Positions 14,386 to 25,120 are shown, numbered from the stretch's first letter. The stretch is DNA of 64,000 bases from Xiphias gladius (GCF_016859285.1 NC_053411.1:18541222-18605221); one strand, 5' to 3'. A program made the numbers and translations. The notes: generated from the letters alone by a model not told the origin.

Positions 14386-15690
14386 CGTGCACGCCCGGTG
14401 TACCTGGCACTTCCTTGATGGCCACCTGGCTGAAGTCACAGGTGACGTCGGGCAGCAGGTACCGCCGCGGGTCGCCAATCTCGTACACCAGCTGCTCGGC
14501 CACCGTGCCGAAGGAGACAAGGCCGCCGGTTTTGGGCGGTTTGGAGAGAATGAAGGAGCCGTCGCTGGAACACTCCACCACCGGGAAACCCATGTTGTCC
14601 CTGAGAGAGAAGTAAGGCGACTGTCACACGGTGATTCAAGTATTTGCTCAACTTATCCAATCGTTTCATTGGATACTTCATTTGTACAGTGAATGGAGTT
14701 GTGGCCCTGCTGATGTCTCCTCCTTTCAGTCTGCTCCTGTGGGAATCTCTTCATTGTAAAAGCACTCAAAGTTTGTTTCAGGACCTGGGAAAGTACCAAA
14801 GCATTTTCTCCAGACATTTCCAGACTGGTGTGAAAATTATACTCGTCTTCAACATTGAGAAATTTGGGGTCTTTCTTACCAGTCAGGAACTTTGTGCCAG
14901 TCGGTGAAGATTCCACCTGTACTCTGAGCTCCACATTCGATCAGGTGACCTGCAAGGCTGATTTACACACATACAGACACACAAATATTACTTACAGCTG
15001 AAGGCAGCAACACAGTGACCAGGTTTGTACAGTGTTTGATAGAGTCAGAGCAATGGACTTCATAGTGTCCACCAAGGTGGACTGACGAGAGATGCCCTGT
15101 GCTGAGCCCGTATTTTGGGGAAACTTTCAAAGGCTCTTACTGTAGATGACTTTTATGAAGTGTTGAATTGCTTTGTGGTTCCCCTCCGCCACCATTAGAC
15201 AAGCTGAATATTGTGCCAGTATCGCGGCTAAATCTGTAACAGTCCTGTCATGTTTGAAAGTCAAAAATGACAGAAACTTCAGAGACAGATACTGTATATC
15301 AAGACATATAAAACCAATCCTATCTGCCCTGATAGAGACAACCAGAGGGTATTATTCATTGGGGTGAACTGGCCCTTTAACCGAGAGATGAACCCAGCGG
15401 TGCCAAAGATTCACGTCTGACAGGAGCTGAGCAGGAAGAAGTAGCATCATGAACCTTGGCTTGTTACATTGACTTGATGCAAAAATTTGAGCCTTCATGT
15501 ATGATGACGTATGAATGGTAGGTTTTGTTGTTACTGTGCAGTGTGTGTGTGTGTGTGTGTGTACCTCCCAGCTGCAAGTAGGTCATAGTCATTCCTCTCC
15601 CATCGAAACTGCAAAAGATACAAAACCCAGACAGAAGTTACATTCCTGAACTTTGTCTCTTTCTGGACGTTCCTCTCACTCACACACGCA

Positions 15691-15729
<39 letters not shown>

Positions 15730-18700
15730 TAAAAGGCAGCTTGCATTAATAAACAAACCCCGGAAATGTCACTTTTTGGAAACAAAACCAAAAAAAAGAC
15801 ACACACTTGTAGTGAAACATAACGCACATAGCCTTTCCTGACAGTGAAGCAAAGTGGATAAACCGTGCAACATTGTCCACGCCACTTCTCCCTTATCCCC
15901 GTGGGTGTTTGTTGGGGAAAAAAAAAAAAATTGTATAAATAATCAACTTGCTCAAATAATTCACTTGCTCCAACAATTTACGTCACTTTCTGTAATCTCG
16001 AGGGGCAATTAGTCGTACGTAAGATCCCAGAAACTACAATAATGACCTTTTCTCCTCAACCAGTAAATACTCAACTTCCTGACATCATTTCTTCTTTGTC
16101 TGGACACTCCAACACATTCAATTCCCTTGAACGGGACACAAAGAAAACGAGAATGGGACGAGAGGTACTGACTGTAGTCCTGTCACTAGTGATCATTTTC
16201 ATCATCAATTAATCTTCCAATTATTTCCTCAATTAATCGTTTGGTCTCTATAATGTCAGGAAATAATAACCTGTTGCAATGTCTTTCTTTGTCCGACCGA
16301 CCCCGCACGAAAAAAAAGTTTCAGCTTATTATCGTAAATGACAAAGAAAGGCATCAAATTCTCACGTTTGCGAAGCTGGAGCCAGGAAATGTTTAACATT
16401 TGTGCTTACAAAATGACACAACTGATTTGATTATCAAATTAGTTGCTGATTTATTTGTGTCAATCGACTAATGGTCGCAGCTTTGCGAACTGACCCCGTC
16501 AGTGCTCATACACTGAGTTTTCTTAACTCCAACAGATGATTACAGACTGAATATCCAGTTTTTCTTGACCCACGTTCGAATGGCAGTTTTCTTCGAGTAA
16601 CAGGTGACAGCCCTAACAGACGCACATATTTCTATCGAACGTACGGTGTGCATGAGCGGCCCCAGTGCCACAGCGCTATCCACACAGCGACCCGTTACCA
16701 CGATGTCTGCCCCGAGATCAAGGCACCGCCGGATGGGAACAGCCCTAAAGACGAGAAGAGAGAGAGAGAGAGAGAGAGCAACCAATGACACCAGCCGATT
16801 GACTATGCCTTCATTATGCTCACGCTTCATCCAGTTTTCACTTTGCGGGTGTATAATGTAAACAGCATCTCTGATCAGTGAGTGATCAGAGATGCCTGCG
16901 CTCTTTCCCAAAGTATTCTCCAGTTTCAACACATCTTACGCTAAAACCAGCGAATCTTAGTTCACAATGATGATGTTAATATTTTGACGTGGGATCAAAG
17001 TTTCGGTTTTTTGGATCCAAGAATGTAATATTAACCTTTGTTCATTTCAAGGTTTCAGGTTTGTGACCCCAGAGTTGTATTGTAATTAAACTATCAAAAT
17101 AACTATGGAACATGAATGAATCAAAGTGTGTGTGTGGAGTGTCCGTACCCGAGATAAGCATTCATACTGTGCAGGGTTTTAGGCAACTGTTGTCTGCAGC
17201 CGTCATCTGCCACCTTTACTTCAGAAAGGCTATTTCTCTGAGAGGAGAGGGTTGAATGAATAAATAATCATCACGTCTGCAATAAAAAACAAAGGCGATG
17301 ATGTCGGTGGAGGGGTCTTACATGGGGCATGAGGTCATCGCCGGTCACCACGGCCACCTTGAGGTCGAGGCCGGCTTTCTTGATGACTTCCTGTATGGCC
17401 TCGGCGCAGGCCAGAGGGTTCACACCTCCTGCATTACTGACGACACGAATACCTGCCAAAATAAGGTCCCAATTAAACGTTCAAAAGCCTGTTTAGAGAC
17501 TTGAATTACAAACTTTATAGGACTTAATAACAATAACAATAATAATCATAGTCCCTAGATTAATAATTTAAAAACGCTAAAAGCAACTATTTTGATAATC
17601 GAATCATTGTTCCAGTCATTTTTTTAAGCAAAATACCACATATTTTCTTTATATTTGGTTTCCAGCTTCTCACATGAAAGGATTGGCTTCTTCTCTTTGT
17701 CTTAAATGATGGTAAACTTAATATATTTGGGTTTGGGGCTGATGGTTGGAGAAAACAAGACATTTTGAAGCACTTTGGGTTCTGGGAAACTTTTTTTTGC
17801 CATATTCAAGACTGAACAATTAAATGATTGATCAAGAAAATAATCGTCAGACTAACTCATAATGAAAATAGTTGTTTGTTGCAGCCAGACACCAGACAAA
17901 ATTTATCCAAAAGAAATTTCTAAAACCGACAAATCAAGTTAAACCAAAAGAAAAATTAAGCTTATGTGTGTTTTAGAACTAATGTTCAACTCTGGACCCG
18001 ACAAAAGATCTCTGCCTAAATTTCTCATACTATGTACAGGCTGATGTGGGAACAAAGGTTAAAACAGCAAGGAGTCAAGATTAATTAAAAAAAAACAAAA
18101 AACAATCAGCATGTGGAGGCTAAAAAGCTCTGGTCAGAAAACCTTGAAACTGACCTCTGTAAAGTCTGTTTAAAGTCATCTAGTTCACACTAGTGAAAAA
18201 GTTGTGATCTTATGAGTTCAGCTGATCTCTGTGTCTCTAAAATGTAAAACAGATCTTATTTTTCCAATATTTCTATGGTGATAAAAACATGATTGGACAA
18301 GGCTGGTTGTGTGATGCTCAGTTTAATAGAACAAAACAGCAGCGGAGGCCAGAATTTGGGGTTTCTGTTTTTTCAGTCAGTCGGAGTTTGTTGAGACAAA
18401 TTCACTCACCTTTCCTGTGAATGTCATTAATGAACGGAGCCAGAGCGACCTGGACAAAGTCTGGAGCGTAACCCAGATTCTACAAGAGAAAAGGGACGTA
18501 GGAATCACCCACCGAGCTTATCACAGGGTAACGACAGGTCTCACGATAAGTTGACATTTAACATGGCAGTGCACACAACACATTCGATGAGAACAGGGAC
18601 AGGCTTCCAAGTACAGCCTGACCGATACTGGAGTTCTGAATCAGATAACATAAATCGACCAACATTCCCTTTTTACATAAACACCTAACATAATCATTCT

Positions 18701-19330
18701 TTTCATAAGTATTCCTTAAATTAGGTTATGAACTATATGTAATGTGTGGGTCATTTACCAGTGTAAAGATCAACTTGTCAGTGCTCTCTAGTGGACAAAC
18801 TGTGATAAGATAATATTGGCCGATACATCACCAACTTTACTGTTAAGACACTTTAAAAAACCCAGAATTAAGAAATTATTAGAGGTTTCATAGAAAGAAA
18901 AACGTACAAAATCCTTTTTTATTACCAGATTAGTCTCAGCACAGTATACGACTCAGCTACTGCTGCAGGAAAAACAAAGACACTCAAGCTGATTCAATCT
19001 GCCCCGGATCAAATACAATACCTACTTCGTTTCTGTCAGTCCAGACATTTCAGACCTTGAATTCAAAACCAAAAATCAAGACACCCGCACAGACTGTGCT
19101 TCCTTCTCAGCATGTGTGGCCAAATACACCCTTCGACACTGTTCCAAACTTATATCCATGCAAACACTCGTCATTCACATCATTCAAGAGGAGGATGCTG
19201 GACAATGAGTCACATAAGACCCTAAAGCAAGTCTTTACCCAAATACAGCCCTTTAAACTGAGGACCTGCAGACAAATTTCCTAACTCTCAAGGTCTACAA
19301 CTATAATTCATCCTCTCAAATATAAAAAGA

Positions 19331-19363
<33 letters not shown>

Positions 19364-20521
19364 TGACTCACAGGCATCTTGGCCTTGGCGGCAGTGAGCA
19401 GAGACATAGTGATCTCACTGAGGTAGTCAAACACCAGGAAGTCCAGCTTCCCACTGTAGATCAACTGAGGCACTGAGAACACACACAGTGAATTAATAGA
19501 CATTAACATACACTGGTTACCTCGTCTCTACACTGTCATTGGCCATGATCACAGAGTATGTTTGCGCAGACCAGGAGGAGATCACACAGCAGAACGTGGC
19601 ACTAACACCGGCAGGGCTGGGGGTTCAACGGGGGTTCGACGGGGGTCCTGGTACTGCACGTGCTGGCTCACTGTCACACTCTCCTGGTTGACGGGGACAC
19701 TTTAACACAATGAAGCCATTTAACTCCTGTGCTTTACCTACTCTTTCGAGCCTAGTTTTCACCACCTTGTACCGATGGTGTTTTAGGCCGACAGTTGGTG
19801 TCAGTTACTTACTACAGTCTCAGATTTTACTGAGTAGCTGGATCGCTTGAATGTGGGAACTGTCACCTTGTAAAAATTCAGACAAATGCATTTACAAATG
19901 CAACTACATTTTTATTTTTTTTAGGGAAAAAATCATTCTGAAGGCGTATAATTGATAATTAACCCTGACTTAAATATATTACATGAAATGCTTCTTCATT
20001 TTCGAACAGCACTGGTTAGTCTCAAGAAGAAAATGGGCAAAGCTGATAAGAGACTTGAGTGTCAGGGTTCTGGTATTGCGTGTGCTGGCTCCCCGTCCCA
20101 CTGTCACGGTTTACGGGGACGGTTGGACACGATGTCATGGTTAATGGGGACACTTGACCTGTTTTATTTATGAGCTCTGGTGCCGTTTTAGGGCCACTGA
20201 AATGAACGTGTGTAGCATAGTGTAGCTAAAGCTAACCAGTTCGCCTCAACAGCAGCGCGTCTCTGTACCTGAGGTCGCCGTGTCCCCCCAGAACCCGGAG
20301 GCACAGCCGATCCGGACCGGTTCCGTCCTGGCAGAACTCGTGTAACACCTGGAGCTGGTTTTGTTTTGATGGCGTGTGCTCGACGACAGCCCAGCGGACG
20401 AGCTAAAGTGCAAAAAGTTAGCGTCGATACACAAACTGACGCGGGTTTCTAAGCCTCTGCAGCGCGACAGCCGCCTGAGGGCCGAAGGTCCGTTACGGAG
20501 CAAATGTGCGAAATTAGACAT
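2919..20521 (-). CDS. AtuA / DUF1446-family protein, probably mitochondrial (18 exons, 3' end missing)
   Basis: Minus-strand exons: 20269-20521, 19372-19472, 18410-18479, 17322-17452, 17149-17237, 16645-16744, 15565-15608, 14880-14957, 14404-14600, 11055-11119, 10701-10807, 10516-10618, 9652-9751, 7997-8036, 7714-7765, 6853-6961, 3362-3445, 2919-3036. All junctions are GT-AG and all phases agree, giving 613 codons before the missing last exon. Diagnostic segments in order are [13 protein letters not shown] (about residue 70), [65 protein letters not shown] and the C-terminal-domain motif [15 protein letters not shown]. These match the bacterial acyclic terpene utilisation protein AtuA family (known); the bacterial C-terminal part is normally a second domain. 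The first 65 or so residues are rich in Arg and Ser with few acidic residues, which suggests a mitochondrial presequence (inference). The substrate in fish is unknown. A final exon encoding a Leu-Asn-Phe...Gly-Gly-Gly segment should lie left of position 1. Confidence 0.9.
3950..4590. repeat. Degenerate minisatellite, block A
   Basis: Tandem units of about 21-23 bp alternate between a form like caaggacccctggaacctc and a form like caaggaccatttgagccc. Units are diverged and slightly variable in length. The block lies in intron 16 of the AtuA-type gene and matches block B 1.2 kb to the right. Confidence 0.85.
4934..5106. repeat. TG microsatellite (two arrays)
   Basis: An interrupted TG run at about 4934-4970 is followed by a pure (TG)n array at 5072-5106. 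In the minus-strand transcript these read as CA repeats. The array faces an oppositely oriented CA array at 5231-5271. Confidence 0.95.
5231..5271. repeat. CA microsatellite
   Basis: A pure (CA)n array of about 20 units. It is complementary to the TG array 125 bp to the left, so the pair forms an inverted repeat. Long antisense reading frames over this segment are products of the repeat. Confidence 0.95.
5745..6590. repeat. Degenerate minisatellite, block B
   Basis: The same two alternating monomer types as block A recur here for about 850 bp. A plus-strand reading frame at 6018-6320 encodes a Pro-rich GPLEPP-like peptide only because the repeat has a period close to a multiple of three; I do not regard it as a gene. 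Confidence 0.85.
7319..7342. repeat. Poly-A tract in intron 15
   Basis: A run of about 24 adenines on the plus strand, interrupted near its left end, between exons 15 and 16 of the AtuA-type gene. It could be the tail of an old retroposed sequence, but I recognise no element body beside it. Confidence 0.6.
8037..9651. other. Intron 13 of the AtuA-type gene
   Basis: No exon-like segment was found that is needed for phase. It contains a TG array at 8404-8423 and otherwise unremarkable sequence. Confidence 0.6.
9755..9768. repeat. CA microsatellite at the exon 13 acceptor
   Basis: A (CA)7 array on the plus strand reads (UG)7 in the pre-mRNA and replaces most of the polypyrimidine tract directly before the acceptor of exon 13. 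Confidence 0.9.
10491..10506. repeat. TG microsatellite 9 nt from the exon 12 donor
   Basis: A (GT)8 array lies immediately past the exon 12 donor of the AtuA-type gene. In the pre-mRNA it reads (CA)8 starting about 9 nt into intron 12. The other end of this 764-bp intron carries (UG)7 next to the acceptor. Confidence 0.9.
11131..11165. repeat. CA microsatellite upstream of the exon 10 acceptor
   Basis: A (CA)n array with one interruption on the plus strand. In the pre-mRNA it is a (UG)n array ending 11 nt before exon 10 of the AtuA-type gene, at the 3' end of the 3.3-kb intron 9. Confidence 0.95.
11166..14345. other. Interior of intron 9 of the AtuA-type gene
   Basis: Exons 9 and 10 join in phase, so no coding exon is required. 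I see only short reading frames with no recognisable protein and no clear mobile element. Confidence 0.6.
14346..14385. repeat. TG microsatellite downstream of the exon 9 donor
   Basis: A (GT)n array with one interruption. In the pre-mRNA it is a (CA)n array about 18-58 nt into intron 9, complementary to the (UG)n array at the other end of that intron. Confidence 0.95.
15541..15562. repeat. TG microsatellite abutting the exon 7 donor
   Basis: A (GT)11 array on the plus strand. In the pre-mRNA the exon 7 donor reads GTACACAC and runs straight into (CA)11, so the 5' splice site sits at the edge of the repeat. Confidence 0.95.
15693..15727. repeat. CA microsatellite upstream of exon 7
   Basis: A (CA)n array on the plus strand, with further CA-rich sequence at 15679-15690. 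In the pre-mRNA it is a (UG)n array about 85 nt upstream of the 44-nt exon 7, complementary to the (CA)n array on the exon's other side. Confidence 0.95.
16756..16779. repeat. GA microsatellite forming the exon 6 polypyrimidine tract
   Basis: A (GA)n array on the plus strand reads (CU)n in the AtuA-type pre-mRNA and ends about 12 nt before the exon 6 acceptor, so it is an extended polypyrimidine tract. Confidence 0.85.
16865..16895. repeat. Perfect 13-bp inverted repeat with 5-bp loop
   Basis: Arms gcatctctgatca and tgatcagagatgc flank the loop gtgag, inside intron 5 of the AtuA-type gene. No element boundary is apparent around it. Confidence 0.85.
17453..18409. other. Intron 3 of the AtuA-type gene
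   Basis: AT-rich intronic sequence with no recognised feature; the flanking exons join in phase across it. Confidence 0.6.
18480..19371. repeat. Intron 2 with CA microsatellite at 19331-19359
   Basis: The intron holds a pure (AC)n array that reads (UG)n in the transcript, starting about 12 nt after the exon 2 donor. The rest shows no recognised feature. Confidence 0.8.
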
Positions 20522-21990
20522 GGCTGAAAAAAATCACACGAAGTGGAGAGAGGAGAGGAGAGGGTCGCCTTTCTCTGACAAGTTCAAGGTGCACCGGTCC
20601 ATCCATAAAAGTAGCCCGACAGGAAACACGTCACGGTTGGGTTCCGCGCATCCGGTAGGGTTCCCTCTGCTCTCGTCATCTGTAAGTCACCGGTTTCTTT
20701 CTGATTTGTTTGATTACAAAGGCTGATATTTCACCTTATGTACTGCCTGGCAGGTACTTGGAAGCCCAAACATAATAATCATCAGTGTCTTGTGTATTTT
20801 CATCTTCAGGGCTTTAAATTGACTTTGTGGCTGGACTATCAACGGGATGAAAACATTTTAAAGTTAACAACTACAAATGCATCAGCTAAAACAGTTGTTA
20901 ATCCAGTTTATTCTTGAAAATATTGGTATCCCCTTGAAAATAGACCCCCAGTCATCTAGAGGTTAAGTGGCTGAAGATGTGTTTCCATGCGGGTGACGAT
21001 GGTGCTGAACTTCCTGCCCACGGTGCTGGCACCGCCACTGCGAGGTCGGCTGTCTCGGCACGTTTACCCGTGTCAACTGGTTCCCTCCCGGTCTCTCCTT
21101 TTCTCTGTAGGCAGGTGTACTTACTGAGGAAGGGAAAGTTACCCAGCAAGGCCGAGGGTTTACTCCATGACTGTGGTTACAGAGCACCCTGTATCCCATT
21201 ACGAGCCTTTGTGCGATATTTAGGGGCAGGATGAAAAACAGATAGAAACTCAAGAGGTTTCTTGATTTGTCTGGTGCTGAATTCTCCAGATTCTGGGCAG
21301 AAATTGTCAATGCATTTTATCTAAAAAGGCTAAAACACTTAGAAAAACCCCTGTTGTCAGAATACACTGACCCTTGGGAAATAAACTGAATAAAAATAGC
21401 ATCGTGGGTTTTGCATCCAACAACCATCCTGCCTATTTCCATCCCACACAGATAAGAACAACACAAAAACCAACAGTCAATCATCGTTATTATGACAGGA
21501 CACCTGGTCGCAGCAAACAAATTATTGTTGACCACAAAAAGAAATATCAAAGATAACTACAGCTCACAAGGTTTGTCTATTTTACATTTTTTAATGTATG
21601 TAACATTGAATAACATTATATTAAGGCTACTTACGGACATTTAGATTCACAGAATAAAGCAAAAGTAGTGACATGTAACTCCATGACTATGTTTAATTAC
21701 ATTACCATTATTTTCATGCAAGTTTAATGCACCTCTTTGCCTCCTTGTCTTTTAAGGTTAAGTCTACTTTGGATAAGTCAGCTAAGTTGTGGTCACTGTG
21801 CAGATATGATTATGTCCTTAGATATGAAAATGTGTATGGTTACAATCTATTATATATCAATTTAAATGAAAATTTTCTTCACTGTCAACAAGAAAGCAAA
21901 TTAGCCTATATCGCAAAATGTCTAAATATTGCTGTAAATCTGACCTTGCTAGTCTGTAGTATTAAGCAAAGCTTACTCTTCTACGGCTAA
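20522..21990. other. 5' flank of the AtuA-type gene and intergenic DNA
   Basis: The sequence just right of the start codon (20522-20700) must contain the promoter and 5' UTR of the minus-strand gene and is CpG-richer than its surroundings. I could not fix a TATA box or start site. A plus-strand stretch around 20990-21110 is GC-rich and codes for a short hydrophobic peptide, but has no recognisable partner exons. Confidence 0.4.
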
Positions 21991-21994
21991 TTTC

Positions 21995-22135
21995 CCATCT
22001 GGTGTACCACAGGGCTCAGCTTTAGGTCCTTTATAGTTTAAATCGTACATGCTTTCTCTTGGGAACATTTTTGCAAATATAAATTTTCATGTTATGCAAA
22101 CAACGCCCAGCCTTATCTACCGCTTAAAACTTGCA
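21995..22135 (+). mobile_element. Non-LTR retrotransposon reverse-transcriptase fragment
   Basis: The translation contains GVPQGSALGPL, a stop, then a segment like YMLSLGNIFANINFHV and, after a frameshift, a degenerate Y-A-N-N-A-Q-x-Y-L-P-L-K block. This is the conserved reverse-transcriptase core of L2-like LINEs (known), in which the catalytic Y-A-D-D has become Y-A-N-N. It is a dead fragment. Confidence 0.8.
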
Positions 22136-22427
22136 AGGCCACCTGCCAAGGAGTTTTTGAGCGATCTTGCTCTGGACTCCTGCGTCGGATGGACAGAGCG
22201 GAGGACCGACCGACATCACAGTAGAGGTGAACAGCCTTATGAGATAGAGTTGCTTCCACCCTGAAATGAGTGACCAAGCTACCATTACGGCTGGTCAGTA
22301 TGTGCCTGTCGCCCTCAGAGCTGGCAAATGGAAATTTATTCAGGAGGTCATTGGTGGTTTTGTAACATGCAAAGCACTCCCAGTTCTGTTTACTTTCCAC
22401 ATAGTCCATACACCTGTCTAAGGTAAT
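22136..22427 (-). pseudogene. Possible zona-pellucida (ZP-C) type exon fragment
   Basis: A minus-strand reading frame begins after a good acceptor (TTCTCCACAG) with ITLDRCMDY and runs through ILTSRNGSLVTHFRVEA to KAVHLYCDVG, followed by RRRSPEQ. The pattern of a conserved Cys after a hydrophobic strand, a later NG-S-x-x-x-F segment and a V-x-L-x-C-x-V strand resembles the C-terminal half of ZP domains, which is often followed by a basic cleavage site. No partner exons were found, and the fragment abuts a LINE remnant, so it is more likely an orphan or duplicated piece than a working gene. The family assignment is tentative. Confidence 0.35.
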
Positions 22428-23689
22428 CTGTGGAGAAGCAGGACAGGGACACAATGTCATCAGGTTGGAAGAAACAAAATAAAATACTACTAACAAGGTT
22501 TTGCCTCCTTTAATGTACTCAAACATATTTATACTTAATTTTAGTATTCTGCATAGTTATCTGGTAGTCAATGAAAACCATAATTACAGATTCAAAATGA
22601 TGAACAACTTTTTTTTTTTATAGTTAAAAAAGGTGACATTTTGTGTCACTCCTCCAAGTGGTCCCATTTCGCTTGACTGATATATTAAGTACTTTGCAGA
22701 TAAACTCTATGTTAATCTTTATCTTGTGTGACCTCTTGAGCAGTCCTATCTCATTATAAATAACACTGCTATTTATACCATGGCTATGAAGAATTGTGGA
22801 TTTTGATTGGCTGCAGTCAGATAACCTCTGACAGTTGCGTTCAGAATCAGTGGCTGGTTCCAGTGTTCAAGGGCCACAGCTTCCCCTGCCTATGGGAATT
22901 GTAACGTATACCGAGTGTTCCGAGTCGGATTCACCAAACTCTCTCTAACGTGGTTTGAAATCACCCTTTTTCAGCTTGATGAATGCCACCTGTTCGTGAG
23001 GAGATGCACGTTTGAAGACTAAAATGAAGGATTTGACACCGTGGAGCTTCAAGTCCTTCTTTCAGAATTCCGCAGACAGAAAGAGGAACATGTAGCAGTG
23101 TCAGTAGTTGCATTAGAGGACCTGAAGCGAAACCAAAAAAATTTACACAGCTGCCAATGATGTGTCATCAGAGTTAGACATTAATTTAGATGCTGTAAAA
23201 CGTTTTGCTGAAGCAAAGCAGGGTAGGAAAGAGGAAAATCACAGAGATATAAGACGAGAACATTTTTTGACTTAACCCCAAAATGTTAACGCAGCCGTTT
23301 CACTCATATGTTTAGGTTGAAACAACAAGTTATATTCTACGATGTACAGCAGGCTGTGGGTGTTTTCCCTGACAGAGACCAGCAGAAAGACTCCGAGGCA
23401 GCGGCGGCAGCGAATTTTCCTTCCGAACTGCAGCCTACCAGATGCCAAAATGTAACGATACAATCGTGTCATATCCTCGAGTCAAACAAGTGTAATTCTC
23501 CTGTGGAAAAGCGGACTTTCTGTACGACTGGACCACTCCTAAATTTCATTTGTACCTAAGAGAAAATTTCTAAGTACAGGAAAACTGATGTATGCCACAA
23601 ATTCTGTCTCTGAAGGACATTAAACTGTTCCATTCTTTGCCCTCTAGACTCCCATACTCATCTTTTTGTCCCCTCGCTCTCTTCCACAG

Positions 23690-23960
23690 GCCATGTTCGT
23701 CAACTCCCAATCCCCCTTCAGCGTTGTCCACGCCCCCTCCTTCCCTCTCCTCTTCCAACTCCTCCATCAACTCTTGCCAACACTCTGTAGTCAGCAACGT
23801 CATCTATATTACGTGCACCTTCACCAGTGTTTTGTTCATGTGTTTCATGTGTTTTGTTAGATTCTGGAATCTGGCTTACTCCGCCCAGCAGTCTGGTTCT
23901 GCCTCTGCTGTTTCTGCACGGAGCAGGAAAACTACCATGTTGTAGGCAGAGCACTGAATC
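23690..23960 (+). pseudogene. Gutted seven-transmembrane receptor pseudogene (ends only)
   Basis: The 5' part starts after an acceptor-like tcttccacag with a start codon and, across a frameshift, a Ser/Asn-rich stretch SSSNSSINS like the N-termini of the two intact receptors. The 3' part (about 23862-23960) matches the TM7 and C-terminal coding DNA of the receptor at 28166-29101 at the nucleotide level, including the cagcagtctggttctg core, and ends in a segment like the tail of the receptor at 37164-38108. Everything from TM1 to TM6 is missing, so it is an internally deleted pseudogene of the local family. Confidence 0.75.
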
Positions 23961-25070
23961 AGGATGAGGAGTCATGTGTATGCAGGGACAAAGTGAAACT
24001 GGAACCTCCAGGTTCTCTTCCAGATATAAGAAAACCTCATTCAAAATCCCACTGACATATGTGCAAACAACTAATAATCCAGCCTTGGAACCTGACCTTA
24101 CTCAACAGTCGACATGTGGTTCACGCGATGCGGATGGATAAAGTAATATTGGAAAAAAACAATCATTTTACTATTTCCCATAATTCCTAGAGCATTGTAG
24201 GTTAAACATCACGGTGAGTCCATGGGCGAGTCAGCTGGAAAAGAAAGGTTTCTGGAGAAAATTTCACAAAAATTGTCGGGTGGTCGATTACATTTTCAAA
24301 GTAGTAGGGTGTCGCTACGATGTTAGTGAAACTATTAGCTCTGTTACTATCAAATGTGACCCACCCGACGCTACGTGGCTACCACATCTTAAGTAAGTAG
24401 TGGTCTACAGCTCCTAGAGAAGAGGAAGTCCATTTCTGCCACATTATTTGCACAGATTTTACTGCCGGACTGCTTGTGCCGACTGTTTCCATTCGCCCCA
24501 AGTGGTTCAGATGTTAGCTGTAGCTACCAGTGTACTCAACGACCAAAGTGTGTTGAGTGAGTGAATTTTTAGCTCGAGATGAAACAGTTCACGCATCGCA
24601 TTTATTCAACGCCTCTGTTTGCGGCGCCTAGAGCAAATCTGCGACCAATCTCTCCGTCGAGTTTTGCATATAATTGCACCACCTAGTGGTTGCTAATTTG
24701 CTCTGAGTAGTCACTCAGGTACAGGTACCTTAGTATCATCAGTTGCAGCAGCAGTGTGAGAAAAGCGGCATGTAATTCTGGTTTGGACCAAAAATTCTTG
24801 TTAAATCAGGAGAACAATGTATAAAGTATCAATATCAAAAACTTATAGCACAGTTTTCCACAATGAGCTGTATTTTTATATATATATTTATTTTTTGATG
24901 GCAAAATGTGAAATCCGCCATTTTTTATGTTAGAAGATTTGTGACAACAGTGTCTAAGCAATGTGACTCTTGAGTGGGACTTTGTCATGGCATCTGTTGA
25001 GCGTTGGTGCACTGTCAACCTCCGAGGTTTGATGCCGACTGAAGAACGTCATATATCCAAGTTAAACACC

Positions 25071-25120
25071 AATCAGCCACAACATTAAAACCAGTTACCA
25101 GTCATAATGTTGTGGCTGTT
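25071..25120. mobile_element. Short hairpin MITE remnant
   Basis: The arm caccaatcagccacaacatt is followed after a short loop by its near-complement ending in taatgttgtggctgtttggtg. Sequence of this kind, with the phrase for 'cagccacaacattaaaacca', is a common terminus of fish miniature DNA transposons (recollection). The element is internally deleted to little more than its termini. Confidence 0.65.

Noticed and set aside
14297..14692. Several overlapping reading frames of 80-135 codons on both strands
   Set aside because: All are shadows of exon 9 of the AtuA-type gene or of the adjacent TG array.
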